Origin: Strix aluco
Taxonomy: Eukaryota > Chordata > Aves > Strigiformes > Strigidae
Direction: 5' to 3'
DNA length: 64,000 nt
Assembly (NCBI RefSeq): GCF_031877795.1
Contig: NC_133946.1
Location: 11,941,144-12,005,143 of the forward strand
In this document: positions 24,735 through 35,356 of the stretch, in pieces
Numbering within the stretch: the first letter of the stretch is position 1
How the letters are laid out: every line of letters begins with the position of its first letter
Translations under genes and position numbers: made by a program
Notes under the pieces: generated by a model
Seen by the model: the letters and a program-made list of their open reading frames with translations, nothing else
Told to the model about the DNA's origin: nothing
Database searches by the model: none

Positions 24735-27700
24735 TCACTGCTCAGCCGCTGGAGGGTCTCCCTCTGTCTCCTGCTTCTCTGGCTGAGACTCCGGCGGGAT
24801 GAGGTACTGCACCTCCTCGGTACTGATCGCCACTTTATCAGGCTGCAGCCAGCGCTTTAGATGTTCTAGTGTGCTGAGGGAAAGCAGAGACACAAAATGA
24901 AATGAGAGCAACGCAACCTCCCGGGAATCTATGAAAAAAGCATCAGGAAAATCCTCCACGGATATTTCTTGCACCTCTGCAGGTGTTCCTGTTGCCATGG
25001 TTAAGGTCTGTCATGAGACCGATCCGTGTGCCAGGGGAGCAAGCCGAATCTTTCATTCTACAAAGACATTCTGCTGCAGTTGAGCTTTTTAAACTACTGT
25101 TAGAAGAGTTCCCCCCTAGAACGATGCAAATGGTCATTATCAAACTGAGGAAGCCTGCGACAGTCTTACCAAGTTGAAGTGAGATGTGATTTCTGTTGTA
25201 GCGCCCTATCGCAAGTCCTGACAAAGCCTTATTTTAGTTTTTAAAAAATAAAGTCTGTTTGCCAACACGGTAAGTGGTGATCCCTTCTCATCGACTTGCT
25301 CATTACCTCTCATCAGAGTCGTGTCCCTCGACGTAAAATTCAGACTCAAACTTCTCCTGCAGGAACCTGTCCCAACATTCCTTCTTAGCCTGGGCCAGAG
25401 TGCGCAGCATATCCTTGGAGGTCACCTCCTGAGACAAGCCTTTAATTCTCATCAGTCTTCTCTCTGTGAAGAGGCAAAGGAGGGGTCTTTATTATCTTTC
25501 TTATGTTTTTCTGAAAGGGAAGAAAAGAACTACCTGGACTTCTATATCAAAAAAGTTAAATTAACTTTTCAAGACTAAGTTATATTTTAAAAGTCATTTT
25601 TCACCCTGTATTTCATGTCTGCACAACTGTCTTTGTTGTATGTATCAAGACAACTTTTAGATGATGCTTCTGAAGGAAATAAGGTTTATGCAATCAGTCA
25701 ACTCCACCCAGTTTTGAGTTTTCATAACTTTTACTTACTGTTCAGTTCCCATAAAATCACACAGGAGAGTACAGATCTCGCAGGCATTAAGTTCCCACCA
25801 TTTCCATGCAAATTGGCATGGAATAGAAACCACACTAATTGCAGCATGAATCCAAATAATGCGCAAACTGAGGAAAAAAAATGTGAGCACAGCAGTATTA
25901 TTCGTTGGATATCTCATAATAGAATGTGATATTGTGAGTTCCTCGGCCACAGGGGACAAGGAAAAGCGTCTCCTTACCAGACGCAGGGTAATCCAACAAT
26001 GATACACAAAGAAAGCAAATTTCATTAATTCCTCTGGTCACAAAATCCCATTATACCAGTTTCCTCCTTAAATTGGCTCAGGTATTGACGTATAATCACA
26101 CTTTTTACTGAAAAGTGTATCATCATTTGTGGAATTGGGCTAGTTCACAACGCTGGGGCCCCCCTGTTAAGCTTTTTGGGGTTGTCTTCGTTGAGAATTG
26201 AGCTGTCACCGAAGTCTCTGGCCCTAGCAATTACGAAGATTTGAATTATCCTATCTGCCCAGACATCCTGCCAGGCTGACGCTGGGATTCTGCAGTCACT
26301 AATCCTGGCCAGGTACAAACACAGAACAGGTTTATTTCTGTTGACTTAGAATACACAAGAGAAACTTTGTGCTAGCGTTATCCTTTCATCCTGGCTGTGA
26401 GAAAACAGACACAGCTCCAGTCTGAAGCCTGCTTGTAAAAATTAACCCACTGGCATTTTCTGAACAAGTTGGAACTGCAGCAGTAATTAATACCAGAAGA
26501 GCAATGTATGTCTTGTTGCTGTGGCACCCTTGATCTAAGAACTCTACTTAGTGTACTGCAAAACAGTAGTCTAAAACAGCAACTAAGGCAAGATGGAAGT
26601 TTTAGCAGAAATAAAAGGTTAAAAAGCCACTTCTGCCACCCATTCCTCCTGGCCTGTTTCTATGTGCAGCCTCCTACACAAGCCAAGACAACTACATGTG
26701 TGGCTGCACTGCAAACCAGGTTACAAAGTGACCCAAGACAAAAATAACTCCACAGGAGGGAAGGAATGGGGAAAGAAGAGCCATAAAGATGGAATATTTT
26801 GCTATGAGTGGAGGGAGTAGCAGCCCAACTGCTGGAGAGCAGGGGAAGCCCAAAGCTTCCTCCTAACAGGCCAGAGGAGCACCCGTCCCGGGGCTGAATG
26901 CTGTTGTAGTGAGGCCTCCGAAGGGAGTAGGAAATACTTAAAAGAGGGTGACAAATTCCATGGCCTTAGAGCTAAAGACTGCTGTGCTAGGATGTCAGCT
27001 CCAGTACTGGTAACCTTATCATCCCTCATATCAAGTGTTTCTATCAGCTGTTACGCTGCTCACAATCAATTTGTGGCTTTATAGATTACGCAGGAATTAA
27101 GAGAAGCAATTGTGCAAAGATGATCTGTCATCTTAAAATACAGACTCTAGAAGGCATGATTTAGGAAAGCATCAGAGCTTTCTTTCCCATACTCGTCCCC
27201 CTCCTCTCCAACCATAAAACAGGTCACAGAAAAAAATCTCACTTTTCTCTTTCCACTCAGAAGCGTCTCCTGAGACTCCACAAAAAGAATGAGACAAATA
27301 CAGGTAACACAAAACCACACAGGCTCTATAATGAGTTCAGAATGCACTTCCCCTCCCCAAGTCAACTACAGTAGAACTACATACTCTTCAGAGAAAAAAC
27401 AGCCGTGTCCCTACTCCACTTATTTTGAGGGGAAAAAAACCAGTTTGTACTTGATAAAAAGTTCCTTTCAGTGGCACAGGTGAAGGAGCTATGACCACGC
27501 TTCTCATTTCCACTAATACACTTGCAGTAAACGAGTCAGATGCTCTATTAAATAGTTGCAAGACATCTTTCCAAACAAAGCCGTGAGCACCGTCACCTCA
27601 GCTGCATAAACAGAGCCGCAGCTGTCATCAGGCACCTAAGCAGATGGAGAAATTGAAGCCTCACCAGACACTCACCTAGGGATGCTAAATACACCTCCGA

Positions 27701-27916
27701 ATCATTCAGGGGTGCCCAGGGCTTCAGATCTGCTTGGGAAGAGCCATTTGACCCACCGCCCTGGCTTCCTCCGTCGGCGTAGGAATCCATGAAGGAGTCT
27801 GTAAAAGCATCGCTAGCATCCTTCTGGTCGGGATGTGGCAGGCACGAACAGATTTCAGCCCAGAGGTCTTCGCTGGACCTGGTGACCACGGAGTCAACGC
27901 TCTCAATCATTCTCAT
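24735..27916 (-). CDS. CCDC32: CCDC32, coiled-coil protein / AP2 assembly factor, three coding exons
   Basis: Coding exons are 27676-27916, 25307-25463 and 24735-24873. GT/AG borders join in frame (241+157+139 nt) to give 178 residues, close to the human 185. The N-terminus MRMIESVDSVVTRSSEDLWA, the block KPWAPLNDSEVYLASL ending exon 1, the exon 2 helix (TSKDMLRTLAQAKKECWDRF) and the C-terminal LKRWLQPDKVAISTEEVQYL all match human CCDC32 from memory. The middle of exon 1 (Gly/Ser-rich, about 45-60) is the divergent part. In other vertebrates CCDC32 helps assemble the AP2 clathrin adaptor, and its loss causes a craniofacial syndrome. It is transcribed away from the PCMT1-like gene from a shared CpG island. 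The start is supported by conservation of MxMxES with human. Confidence 0.95.
24874..27675 (-). other. CCDC32 introns (24874-25306 and 25464-27675)
   Basis: Both introns have GT donors and AG acceptors on the minus strand. I see no nested gene or transposon in the 2.2-kb intron 1. Short open frames there are not conserved-looking. Confidence 0.6.
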
Positions 27917-28444
27917 CGTGAAGTCCTGAGGTGGGGGAATTAAGCGATGAGTACTGAGCGGAAAGCCCTCTCTCGCAGACCTCCCCCCTACCCCCCCCCC
28001 CCCGCCCCGTCCGAGTCACATCACCAGATGTTTTCGGGCCCTCTCATCCCACCGGGGAAGCTTGGCCTCCCTCCAGAGAGTGATGAATCGCTCCAGTGTG
28101 TCGCATTTACACCCGGGGGCCCAGCGAGCCCCTCAGGGCCTGAGGGACCCCGCAGGCCGCGCTGCCTCTGCCGGCACGGCGCCCCCGCCACCCCTTCCCC
28201 CGCGGGGCCCTATCACCGCCGCTCCCCGGGACCACCCGGCTCGGCAGCCCTCTTTCCCCGATGACACGGAGGAGTCGCTCCAGCTGCCGCCCCGATCCCC
28301 GCACCCGCCTCAGCCACCGCTGCCGCCACCCGCACCGTAAACACTGGAAACCGCGACAGCTTCTCACTGCGTGATAATTGGCACCGGGGCCTGGCCAATT
28401 GCCGCGCTTCCCCGGCGGCGAGAGGGTGCCTATTAGCCCGCCGC

Positions 28445-28458
28445 CCAGCAGAGGGCGG
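28445..28458 (+). promoter_or_regulatory. CTCF-like core motif
   Basis: CCAGCAGAGGGCGG fits the CTCF core CCASYAGRKGGCRS. It lies about 50 bp from the YY1-like element, in the centre of the divergent promoter. Confidence 0.55.
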
Positions 28459-28496
28459 GGAATCGGCAGGATGCGTGAGGGGAACTGAAGCCGCTG

Positions 28497-28511
28497 CGGC
28501 GCCATCTTGGC
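28497..28511. promoter_or_regulatory. YY1-like element GCGCCATCTTGGCC
   Basis: The CCATCTT core (AAGATGG on the other strand) in a GC-rich context is the typical YY1 element found just downstream of the start site in CpG-island promoters. This orientation suits transcription of the PCMT1-like gene on the plus strand. Confidence 0.55.
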
Positions 28512-28928
28512 CAAGGGCGGAAGTTTTCCTGCGGGGAGGAGGCGAGTGCGCCGTTACACCTGGCAACGGGCGGCGGGGGCCTTAGTGCGGCTGCGCGGTG
28601 GGTGTGGGGGCGCGCGGGGCTGGTACCGGTACCGGTACCGGTACCGGTGTAGGTGGGGGCGGCCTGGGCCCTGCTCCGGGCCAGCGGCCTCCCGGTGCTG
28701 GCCGAGCCGGCGAGGGACCCGCCCTCCCGGCGGGAGGGGGCTGTCTTGTGGCGCTGGTGCGTGGGTGCGCTCCGCGGGGGGCTTTACCGCGGCCTTTCCG
28801 AGGAGGTTCCGCCTTCTCCCCGTGCCCTCCCGCGGCTGGGCCGGTAGCTGGTGTCACCCTGACCCGCACGGCACCCTCACCAGTGGTGGCTTAGCCCGGC
28901 GGTTGGCATCGCCCGCCTGCAGCTCCTG
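28512..28928 (+). other. Predicted noncoding first exon of the PCMT1-like gene
   Basis: The donor CTCCTG|GTGAGA at 28928/28929 and the strong acceptor CCCTCTCTCAG at 29222 could join this GC-rich leader to the first coding exon. I see no ATG between the YY1-like element and this donor, so such a leader would leave the ATG at 29247 as the first start codon. The 5' boundary is a guess. Confidence 0.4.
28622..28648. repeat. GGTACC hexamer tandem (palindromic)
   Basis: GGTACC is repeated four times and followed by GGT. The array is its own reverse complement, so it could form a hairpin or cruciform. It lies in the predicted leader exon or promoter of the PCMT1-like gene. Confidence 0.85.
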
Positions 28929-29246
28929 GTGAGAAACGGCTTCTGCCCGGCCCTGTGTCGGGGTTTTCGAGGGCTCCGCGTGCAGCAGCTGCTTTAGGTA
29001 TAATTTGCTATTTTAAATGCAGAAAGCTGCAGCAGGCCGGTAATTATTTCTTACAGCTCTTGCTGTAATCAGGGGAGCGGTGTTGATCCTGACAGCCAGC
29101 CCTGTGTGGCGTGTAAGCTCTGTCGTCTTTCAAATAGTATAATAAGCGCAAGATCGTGTTACGAGCAGAGGTGAAGCTTTGGGGTGCCTGTCAAACCGCT
29201 GGGTTTGAATTCCCTCTCTCAGCAGGCCGCTGCCTGTTTCCGTGGG

Positions 29247-32200
29247 ATGAGCTGTCTGCTGCCCTGCACCGTGCTTACACTCATGGGACTGTTCTTCGCC
29301 AGAACGATGGCCTGGACGTCAAGTGGAAAGACACACCCCGAGCTGGTCAACAACCTCTACAGTGAGTACCAGAGCTGCCGTCAGAATCTGTTGGCACCTC
29401 AGTGTAAGGATATTTGGTGTTACGCAGCCATACGCTGCGATGCTGTTCACTCTGAAATGTTGGAGTTATACTGCCTGAATTTCAGTGTTTGTCCCCGTCT
29501 GAACTTGTTCTATTTATAATTGGAAACAAGATGTTACGCCAGGAAGGACGCTCCACGGCCTTCCCTCCGCTCCTCCGGAGCTGTAAATGCCTGACACCTT
29601 TTACAATGCTGCACACCGTGAGGTCGCTCTGAGCCTGCGGCTGCTGAGCTCCCTGGCAGTCTGCACTCCCTGCCTCAGGGCTGGGGTAGTGCTTGGTGCC
29701 ACCGCTCGGCTCTGGACGGCCGCTGGAACGCCCTTAAAAACAGCTTTGAATTTCCCCTGCTGCTAAAGCCGTTTTTTTCCCCTGTAAGAGTTCCCTCAGA
29801 GATGGGGTGTGAAGGGACGCTGAATGTTTCTGCAGTCATTGCTCTTTAGTTTACTCGCTGTGCCAGTGCTCCTGAAACCTGATCTGGGGTCTCCGCTTTC
29901 AGGAGTGAAAGTGTGACTCTCTTTATCTTTCATTAGGTTTTGCAGTCCCAGAGACATTGCAGGTGTAAGTCACTATCCTCTGAGAGAGACTGGGCTGGCC
30001 GTTGGGACATAACACAATTTCATTTGGGGTAGCACAAACTGGAAGGGAAGTTACTTCCATCTGCAGTTTTGTTTTCTGTGCCTTCTCAGATCACTTATTA
30101 AGGTTGAATTCTCCCAGTTCGATTGCCTCCATGAACTGTACTCCCCCCTTCCAAACCTCTTCTTGCTACAGTACTGAGGATTTAAGTCCTTTCTGTCTCT
30201 GTTTTCCTTCTTCCCCCAGAAAAAGGGATAATTAAATCCCAGCGAGTCTTTGATGTGCTGTTGGCAACTGACAGAGGTCACTACATCAAATATTTCCCGT
30301 ACATGGATTCTCCTCAATCTATCGGTGAGTAACTTCAGGCAGAGTCACACCACTGTTGCGAAGTGCCCTTGGCTACACTTGCCACGCTGCCAGAGGGGCA
30401 GGAGATGGCTCGGCAGCTCCCAGGTCTCTGTGCTGAGCACTCTCTCCCCGGAGCAGTGGCTGAGTTTTACGATTGGTCAGGTAGAGCCAACCCCATCTGT
30501 GTTCCAACTGTGGGATCCGAGGAAAGAACGAGACAGCTTTTCCACATTAAAATGTTCTTGGGTTGCTCCGAGCCCCGCTTAGGGAGCGCAGGCTGCGAGA
30601 GCTGCGGGGTGTTTCGATGAGTGAACGGGAGCCAGAACGCTTGGGTGTGGCAGCGCTGTGCAGCCATCTTGTGCTCGAGCCTTCCTCAGCCCACAGGAGG
30701 AGGTTTTAAGTCAATGGAGTGTGGCAAAAGAGAAGAGTGTTTTCCTATTTTTAGGAAAAAATAAAGAACTGTTCCCATTGGTAATTTTAACTGTAATTTC
30801 TTTATCACATAATGAGAATTTTTTATTGCATAAATGCGACTTCTTTACCACGTAAAGTGGAGAGCGGTGATGAGTGATGTTCCTCAGGGGTGGGGGTTGG
30901 CACCAGCGCTGTTTAACACCTTTGTTGGGGACATGGACAGTGGGATCGAGGCACCTTCAGCAAGTTCTCCGCCGACACCGGGCTGTGTGGTGCGGCTGAC
31001 ACACTGGAAGGAAGGGATCCATCCTGGGGGACCTGGACGGGCTGGAGAGGGGGAACATGCAAACCTCATGGAGTTCAACAAGGCCAAGTGCAAGGTCCTG
31101 CCCATGGGTCGGGGCAATCCCCAGCACAAACACAGGCTGGGCGAGGAGGGGATGGAGAGCAGCCCTGAGGAGAAGGACTTGAGGGTGTTGGTGGGTGGAA
31201 AACTGCCTCTGAGTCAGCAACAGGCGCTGGCAGCCCAGAAAGTCACCCGTGTGCTGGGCTGCATCCAGAGCAGTGTGGGCAGCAGGGCGAGGGGGGGGGA
31301 TTCTCCCCCTCTGCTCCGCTCTCGGGAGACCCCCCTGCAGTGCTGGGTCCAGCTCTGGGGGCACCAACAGCAGAAGGACACGGACCTGCTCGAGCGGGGC
31401 CAGAGGAGGCCACGAAGATGCTCGGAGGGGCTGGAGCAGCTCCCCTGTGAGGACAGGCTGAGAGAGTTGGGCGGGGTTCAGCTGGAGAAGAGAAGGCTCC
31501 GGGGAGACCTTAGAGCGGCCTCCCAGGACTTAAAGGGGCTACAGGAAAGGGGGGAGGGACTCTTGATGAGGGGGTGTAGGGATAGGATGAGGGGTAACTG
31601 CCAGAGGGGAGATTTAGATGAGATCTAAGGAAGAAATTCTTCCCTGTGAGGGTGGCGAGGTCCTGGCACAGGTTGCCCAGAGAAGCTGTGGCTGCCCCCT
31701 CCCTGGAAGGGTTCAAGGCCAGGTTGGACGGGGCTTTGGGCAACCTGGGCTAGTGGAAGGTGTCCCTGCCCAGGGCAGGGGGGTGGCACTGAATGGGCTT
31801 TAAGGTCCCTTCCAGCCCAAACCATCCTGTGATGATGAATTTTGTCACTCGTTTCCTTTTAGGATACAAGGCTACAATCAGTGCACCGCATATGGTAAGA
31901 TGAAACTTTTCACTTTCAATAGAAATGGAGGAAATTGTTTGTTTGCCATTTTTTATTTTAGTTTGTCTTTTTCTTAAATGTAAAAAGGTGAAACAGATCC
32001 CACAGACATGATTATCATGCTTGTTTCTTTAGGCATGGTATATGTGAAGGTTTTTTCTTTTTAAGAAGAGTTTGCCCTATACTCTTTAAGTTGCTTTAAA
32101 ATATGCTTAGACAGGATTTCTGTGCAGCTGAGGTTAGCCATTAACGTTGTCCTTTTTTTGCATGAGACCTTTTTTCCTGCTGCTTCTCTTTTTATTACTG

Positions 32201-34684
32201 AACCTCTTCCTAAATGCTGTTCTGCAAAAAGATCTTCCAGGTGCAACATTTGACTTTCTGAATGTCAGGCAAAGTGCCAGGTGTGTTGTGTTTAAATCAG
32301 AGCAGGTAATGCTTAGAACAAGAAAAGGTTTTAGGAGAGGAAACTAAAATGGGATATTTCACACCTTCTTGTCCCCACAGCATGCCCACGCACTGGAATT
32401 GCTAAAGGACCAGCTGGTGGAAGGTGCGAAAGCGCTGGATGTGGGCTCGGGCAGCGGCTATCTCACAGCTTGCTTTGCCAGGATGGTAAGCTGGCGGAGC
32501 TGCCTCGAGACAGGTCACTTGCCAGAGCTGGTGTGTGTTTTCTGCGGGGAGAGGAGGAGGTGGGAGGAGGGGGTGACCTCTGCCCAGACCAGCTTGTAGT
32601 AAAAAAACGGTCATTTTTGCAATCTAAATGGATGCTATATCTGCTGTGAGGTGTTTTGTATGATAACCCCATTCGGATCGAGGGGAGTGTGTTAATCTAC
32701 TGTGCCAGTTCACTGTAGGTTCTTCTTCATTTGCTTCTTAAGTAGTCACAGTCTGTTTCTTTGTTTTCTAAACTCCTGAAATTATTTTCTGTGAAGTGCT
32801 GGAAAGCTGGTCAAGTTCCTCTTCCTCAGGAGGTTAGTTAGTCAAGAACTGTCCCTGCCCCAGAAGCTGCTAATTCTACCAATAATTATTTCTTTGGACA
32901 TCCTGGGAATCCCTGTAGGCAGTGTCTAGTGTATCCCTTGAGTAGTTAATACAACTGGGACTCCTCAGCCTTAAAACCAAAGGGGCAGAGTATTTGCACC
33001 TCCTGTTCAGAAACTCTGCTCTTAAGTTTCTTCTTGGAAATTCTCCAGTCAGTAACTTGCCCCATAAGGTGTGTTTCTGTCCATATAGGAGGTATATAGG
33101 TGTTTGCTGTTTTTCTTTTCAGATGGGCCCAACGGGGAAAGCTGTGGGTGTGGAGCACATTAAAGAGCTGGTACATGAATCCATCAGAAATGTCCAGGAG
33201 GATGATCCAGCTTTGCTGAGCTCTGGCCGTGTCAAGCTTGTGGGTGAGCTCCCTGGGATCCTGGTGCTTGTTCTCCTGCGAGTGCGTCTGCTCTGGCTGC
33301 CGCAGGGCTCTGCCTCTCCAAGCGCTTGTCCCGCCTGGTGTTGGTGTGTGCCACAGTGTTGCCAGAAACCACTGGCTAAGTAAGCACCGTGCCACACCGA
33401 CCTGAACACCACCATGTAAACGAGTGGTATTTAATGTTACAGGCAGTCTCATCACACCCCTTACCTCCGAGTGTGTAGTGACTATCTTAATGCAGTAAGA
33501 GACGCTCTTTGGAGGGGAGTGGCTGTACCACATCTGGGTGTTAGTTTATTTGAATGGGTCTGCACACGCTGTTGTGGGTTTTTTGGGAGAATAACTTGAG
33601 TCAGCTCTTCCCGTGTCTGGAATCTCAAGCTTGCACAAAGCCACTGCATTATTGAAAGGCCCTTGTGGCTTTGACAGTTCCTCCTTCTAGCATGGCTCCA
33701 TTCCAGAAATCTCTCCCCCTTTTTAAAAAGTAAACCAACAAAATGCAGATTCCCATCACAACCTTGTTAGAAAGTTTTCACCATCTAGATTTCAGTTGAA
33801 AGGATATAGGAGGAATTATTTTTGCATGGAGTTGCTATCAGAACAAACGTCTTTTCTGCATGCTTTTCCCTCCTGTAGTGGGAGATGGCAGGCAGGGATA
33901 CCCCGAAGAGGCTCCTTACGACGCCATTCATGTTGGAGCAGCAGCAGCAACTGTACCCAAGGAGGTAAGAGCGATTGTGCTGGGTGTCTTGCTGTGGGCT
34001 GCCTGCATCAGTAGCTCTGAAAAAACTAATAATTAGGGAACCGCTGGAAGCTTCTTTTTCTCTCTGTTTTTTATGGAGCCAGCAAGCTTGTGCTTTTCAT
34101 GGTGTCATGACCTTCACAGTGTGGCTTATTTCCGCTGTCTCTTTTTTTGGCTCTGCTGACTCTGATTTCTCTGCTTGCCAGTTGCTGAATGAATTGAAGC
34201 CAGGAGGTCGGTTAATATTGCCTGTTGGTCCCGAAGGTGCAAACCAAGTTCTGATGCAGTACGACAAAACCAGCGACGGGCAGATCATTGAAACGCAACT
34301 GATGGGCGTGATCTATGTTCCTCTGACGGATAAGGAAAAGCAGTGGCCTCGGTAAAAATTCGCTCTCCCTTGAGGAATGTTTCTTCTTCGCAGCTGTCCC
34401 TGTGAGCTTGCTCTCCTTGACTGCTGGCTTTACCGAGTCCTGGATTCCTAGCAGATGCTGTTTGTAGAAGAGAGAAGAGGCTTGGCTGTGGTTAGGCACA
34501 GCAGGAGAGCAGGATGATTTTTTGTTAGATAGGACTTGCAGACTGAGGACTTGAGCTTTTTTCTTTTTCTGGAGCCTGTGCACTTTCATAAACACTGTAG
34601 CTGTAGCCGTGTTGATTCTGTCGCTGAGCTGAAGGCCGTGAATAGTAACTGTTGGTTTTTCTTTGCCTCAGGGATGAATTCTGA
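29247..34684 (+). CDS. PCMTL: PCMT1-like protein-L-isoaspartate O-methyltransferase, eight coding exons
   Basis: Coding exons: 29247-29361, 30220-30324, 31863-31894, 32381-32485, 33123-33243, 33879-33964, 34182-34351, 34672-34684. All GT/AG joins keep frame and give 248 residues. The family transfers methyl from S-adenosylmethionine to isoaspartyl residues to repair aged proteins. Residues 21-248 align along the whole of human PCMT1, with MDSPQSI (67-73) forming the substrate loop, SAM motif I LDVGSGSG (103-110), GDGRQGY after residue 160, and [12 protein letters not shown] (193-204). Many residues differ from PCMT1 (e.g. [12 protein letters not shown]), so this is the separate paralogue kept near CCDC32 in non-mammals. 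The start at 29247 follows acceptor 29222 directly and adds a hydrophobic [20 protein letters not shown] segment. The alternative start at 29307 gives the classical 228-residue cytosolic form. The last exon adds only RDEF after QWP. Confidence 0.9.
29362..30219 (+). other. Intron 1 of the PCMT1-like gene
   Basis: GT donor (GTGAGT) at 29362 and CCCCCAG acceptor ending 30219. Nothing else recognised inside. Confidence 0.7.
30849..31837 (+). mobile_element. CR1 LINE, 5'-truncated, ~1 kb, in intron 2 of the PCMT1-like gene
   Basis: The element begins inside the reverse-transcriptase region (GVPQG..LxPxLFN-like, then [11 protein letters not shown], then EKDLRVLVG) and runs through the conserved CR1 tail to CATCCTGTGATGATGA. 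It is in the sense orientation of the host gene. A long stop-free frame runs through it (30834-31628), but it departs from the CR1 protein in places and is not a working gene. It is nearly the reverse complement of the CR1 at 20227-20920 over the shared part. Confidence 0.93.
31895..34181 (+). other. Introns 3-6 of the PCMT1-like gene
   Basis: Introns 31895-32380, 32486-33122, 33244-33878 and 33965-34181 all carry GT/AG borders. I see no additional gene, RNA or recognisable transposon in them. Confidence 0.65.
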
Positions 34685-35356
34685 CGGATGGATATCTCTA
34701 AAGTGACCTCAGAAAGCTCATGAATGGGACTTATGTCTGTAGATGGTCTGTATGGTTTTGCTTTTTGAATGGAAGCTTTATCAGTGGACGTGCTTGCAAA
34801 GGCAAGTTCTGCTTTAGCAGAGCTCCTTACGGAGGGGTGGAGAAAAGGGTGTTTCTCCAGGAGCAGGGAGAGGCTCTCAGAGGCTGTCTGCTTCCAGACT
34901 GGATCCAGATAAACCCTGCTGTCCTCTCTGATAAGCTATAGATAACATCTGTTCTCAGAAGATTCTAAAAGCAGACAGGAATACTTAAAGCTAAACTAAA
35001 AATACTCTTTAATATTGACTACTCAGCCTAATGCTTGAAGAAAGTAAGATGCGGTTACTGTTTCAGAGCAGCGATCTACCCTGATTTGTCAAAGTTTAAT
35101 TATGAGAGCGTGTTCTCTTCCTGTCCTGCATCGACTAATTTAATCTCTGGTAGCAACACTGAGAATTTTGCGTTAAAATCCTGGTCTCTGGGCTTTTCCC
35201 TGACGCGCCCTTCCATCTCCCGCTGGCGCTTGGCCTCACGGGCGGCTGACTCGGGTTAAGAGCGGCGGGTGGGCCGCTGGGAGCCGTAAGGGGCTCTTCT
35301 GGAAGGGCCGTAGGGCAGGAAGCGCGGCGTTGCGCCGGTGTTTTCCGGTAAATAAA
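34685..35356 (+). other. Probable 3' UTR of the PCMT1-like gene, with AATAAA at 35351-35356
   Basis: After the stop at 34684, the only canonical AATAAA I noticed before RPUSD2 is at 35351-35356. That is about 110 bp upstream of the RPUSD2 start codon and already within its CpG island. Use of this signal is inferred. Confidence 0.4.

Larger units (their letters stand above)
27940..28935. promoter_or_regulatory. CpG-island bidirectional promoter of CCDC32 and the PCMT1-like gene
   Basis: This is a dense CpG block between two genes that start on opposite strands (ATG of CCDC32 at 27916 leftwards; coding start of the PCMT1-like gene at 29247 rightwards). It contains a CTCF-like core, a YY1-like element and a GGTACC repeat, listed separately. 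Poly-C runs flank it near 27990-28003. No TATA box is apparent. Confidence 0.75.

Noticed and set aside
28507-28932. 141-codon plus-strand open frame in the divergent promoter
   Set aside because: It has no ATG, only a TTG start, is Arg/Gly-rich CpG-island sequence, and is better explained as a noncoding leader.
29184-29246. In-frame extension of the PCMT1-like first exon upstream of ATG 29247
   Set aside because: It begins with GTG, and a strong splice acceptor at 29222 falls inside it, so this part is more likely intron.
30834-31628. 265-codon open frame on the plus strand
   Set aside because: It lies inside the CR1 in intron 2 of the PCMT1-like gene and reads only partly like the CR1 protein. 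It has no sign of being an independent gene.
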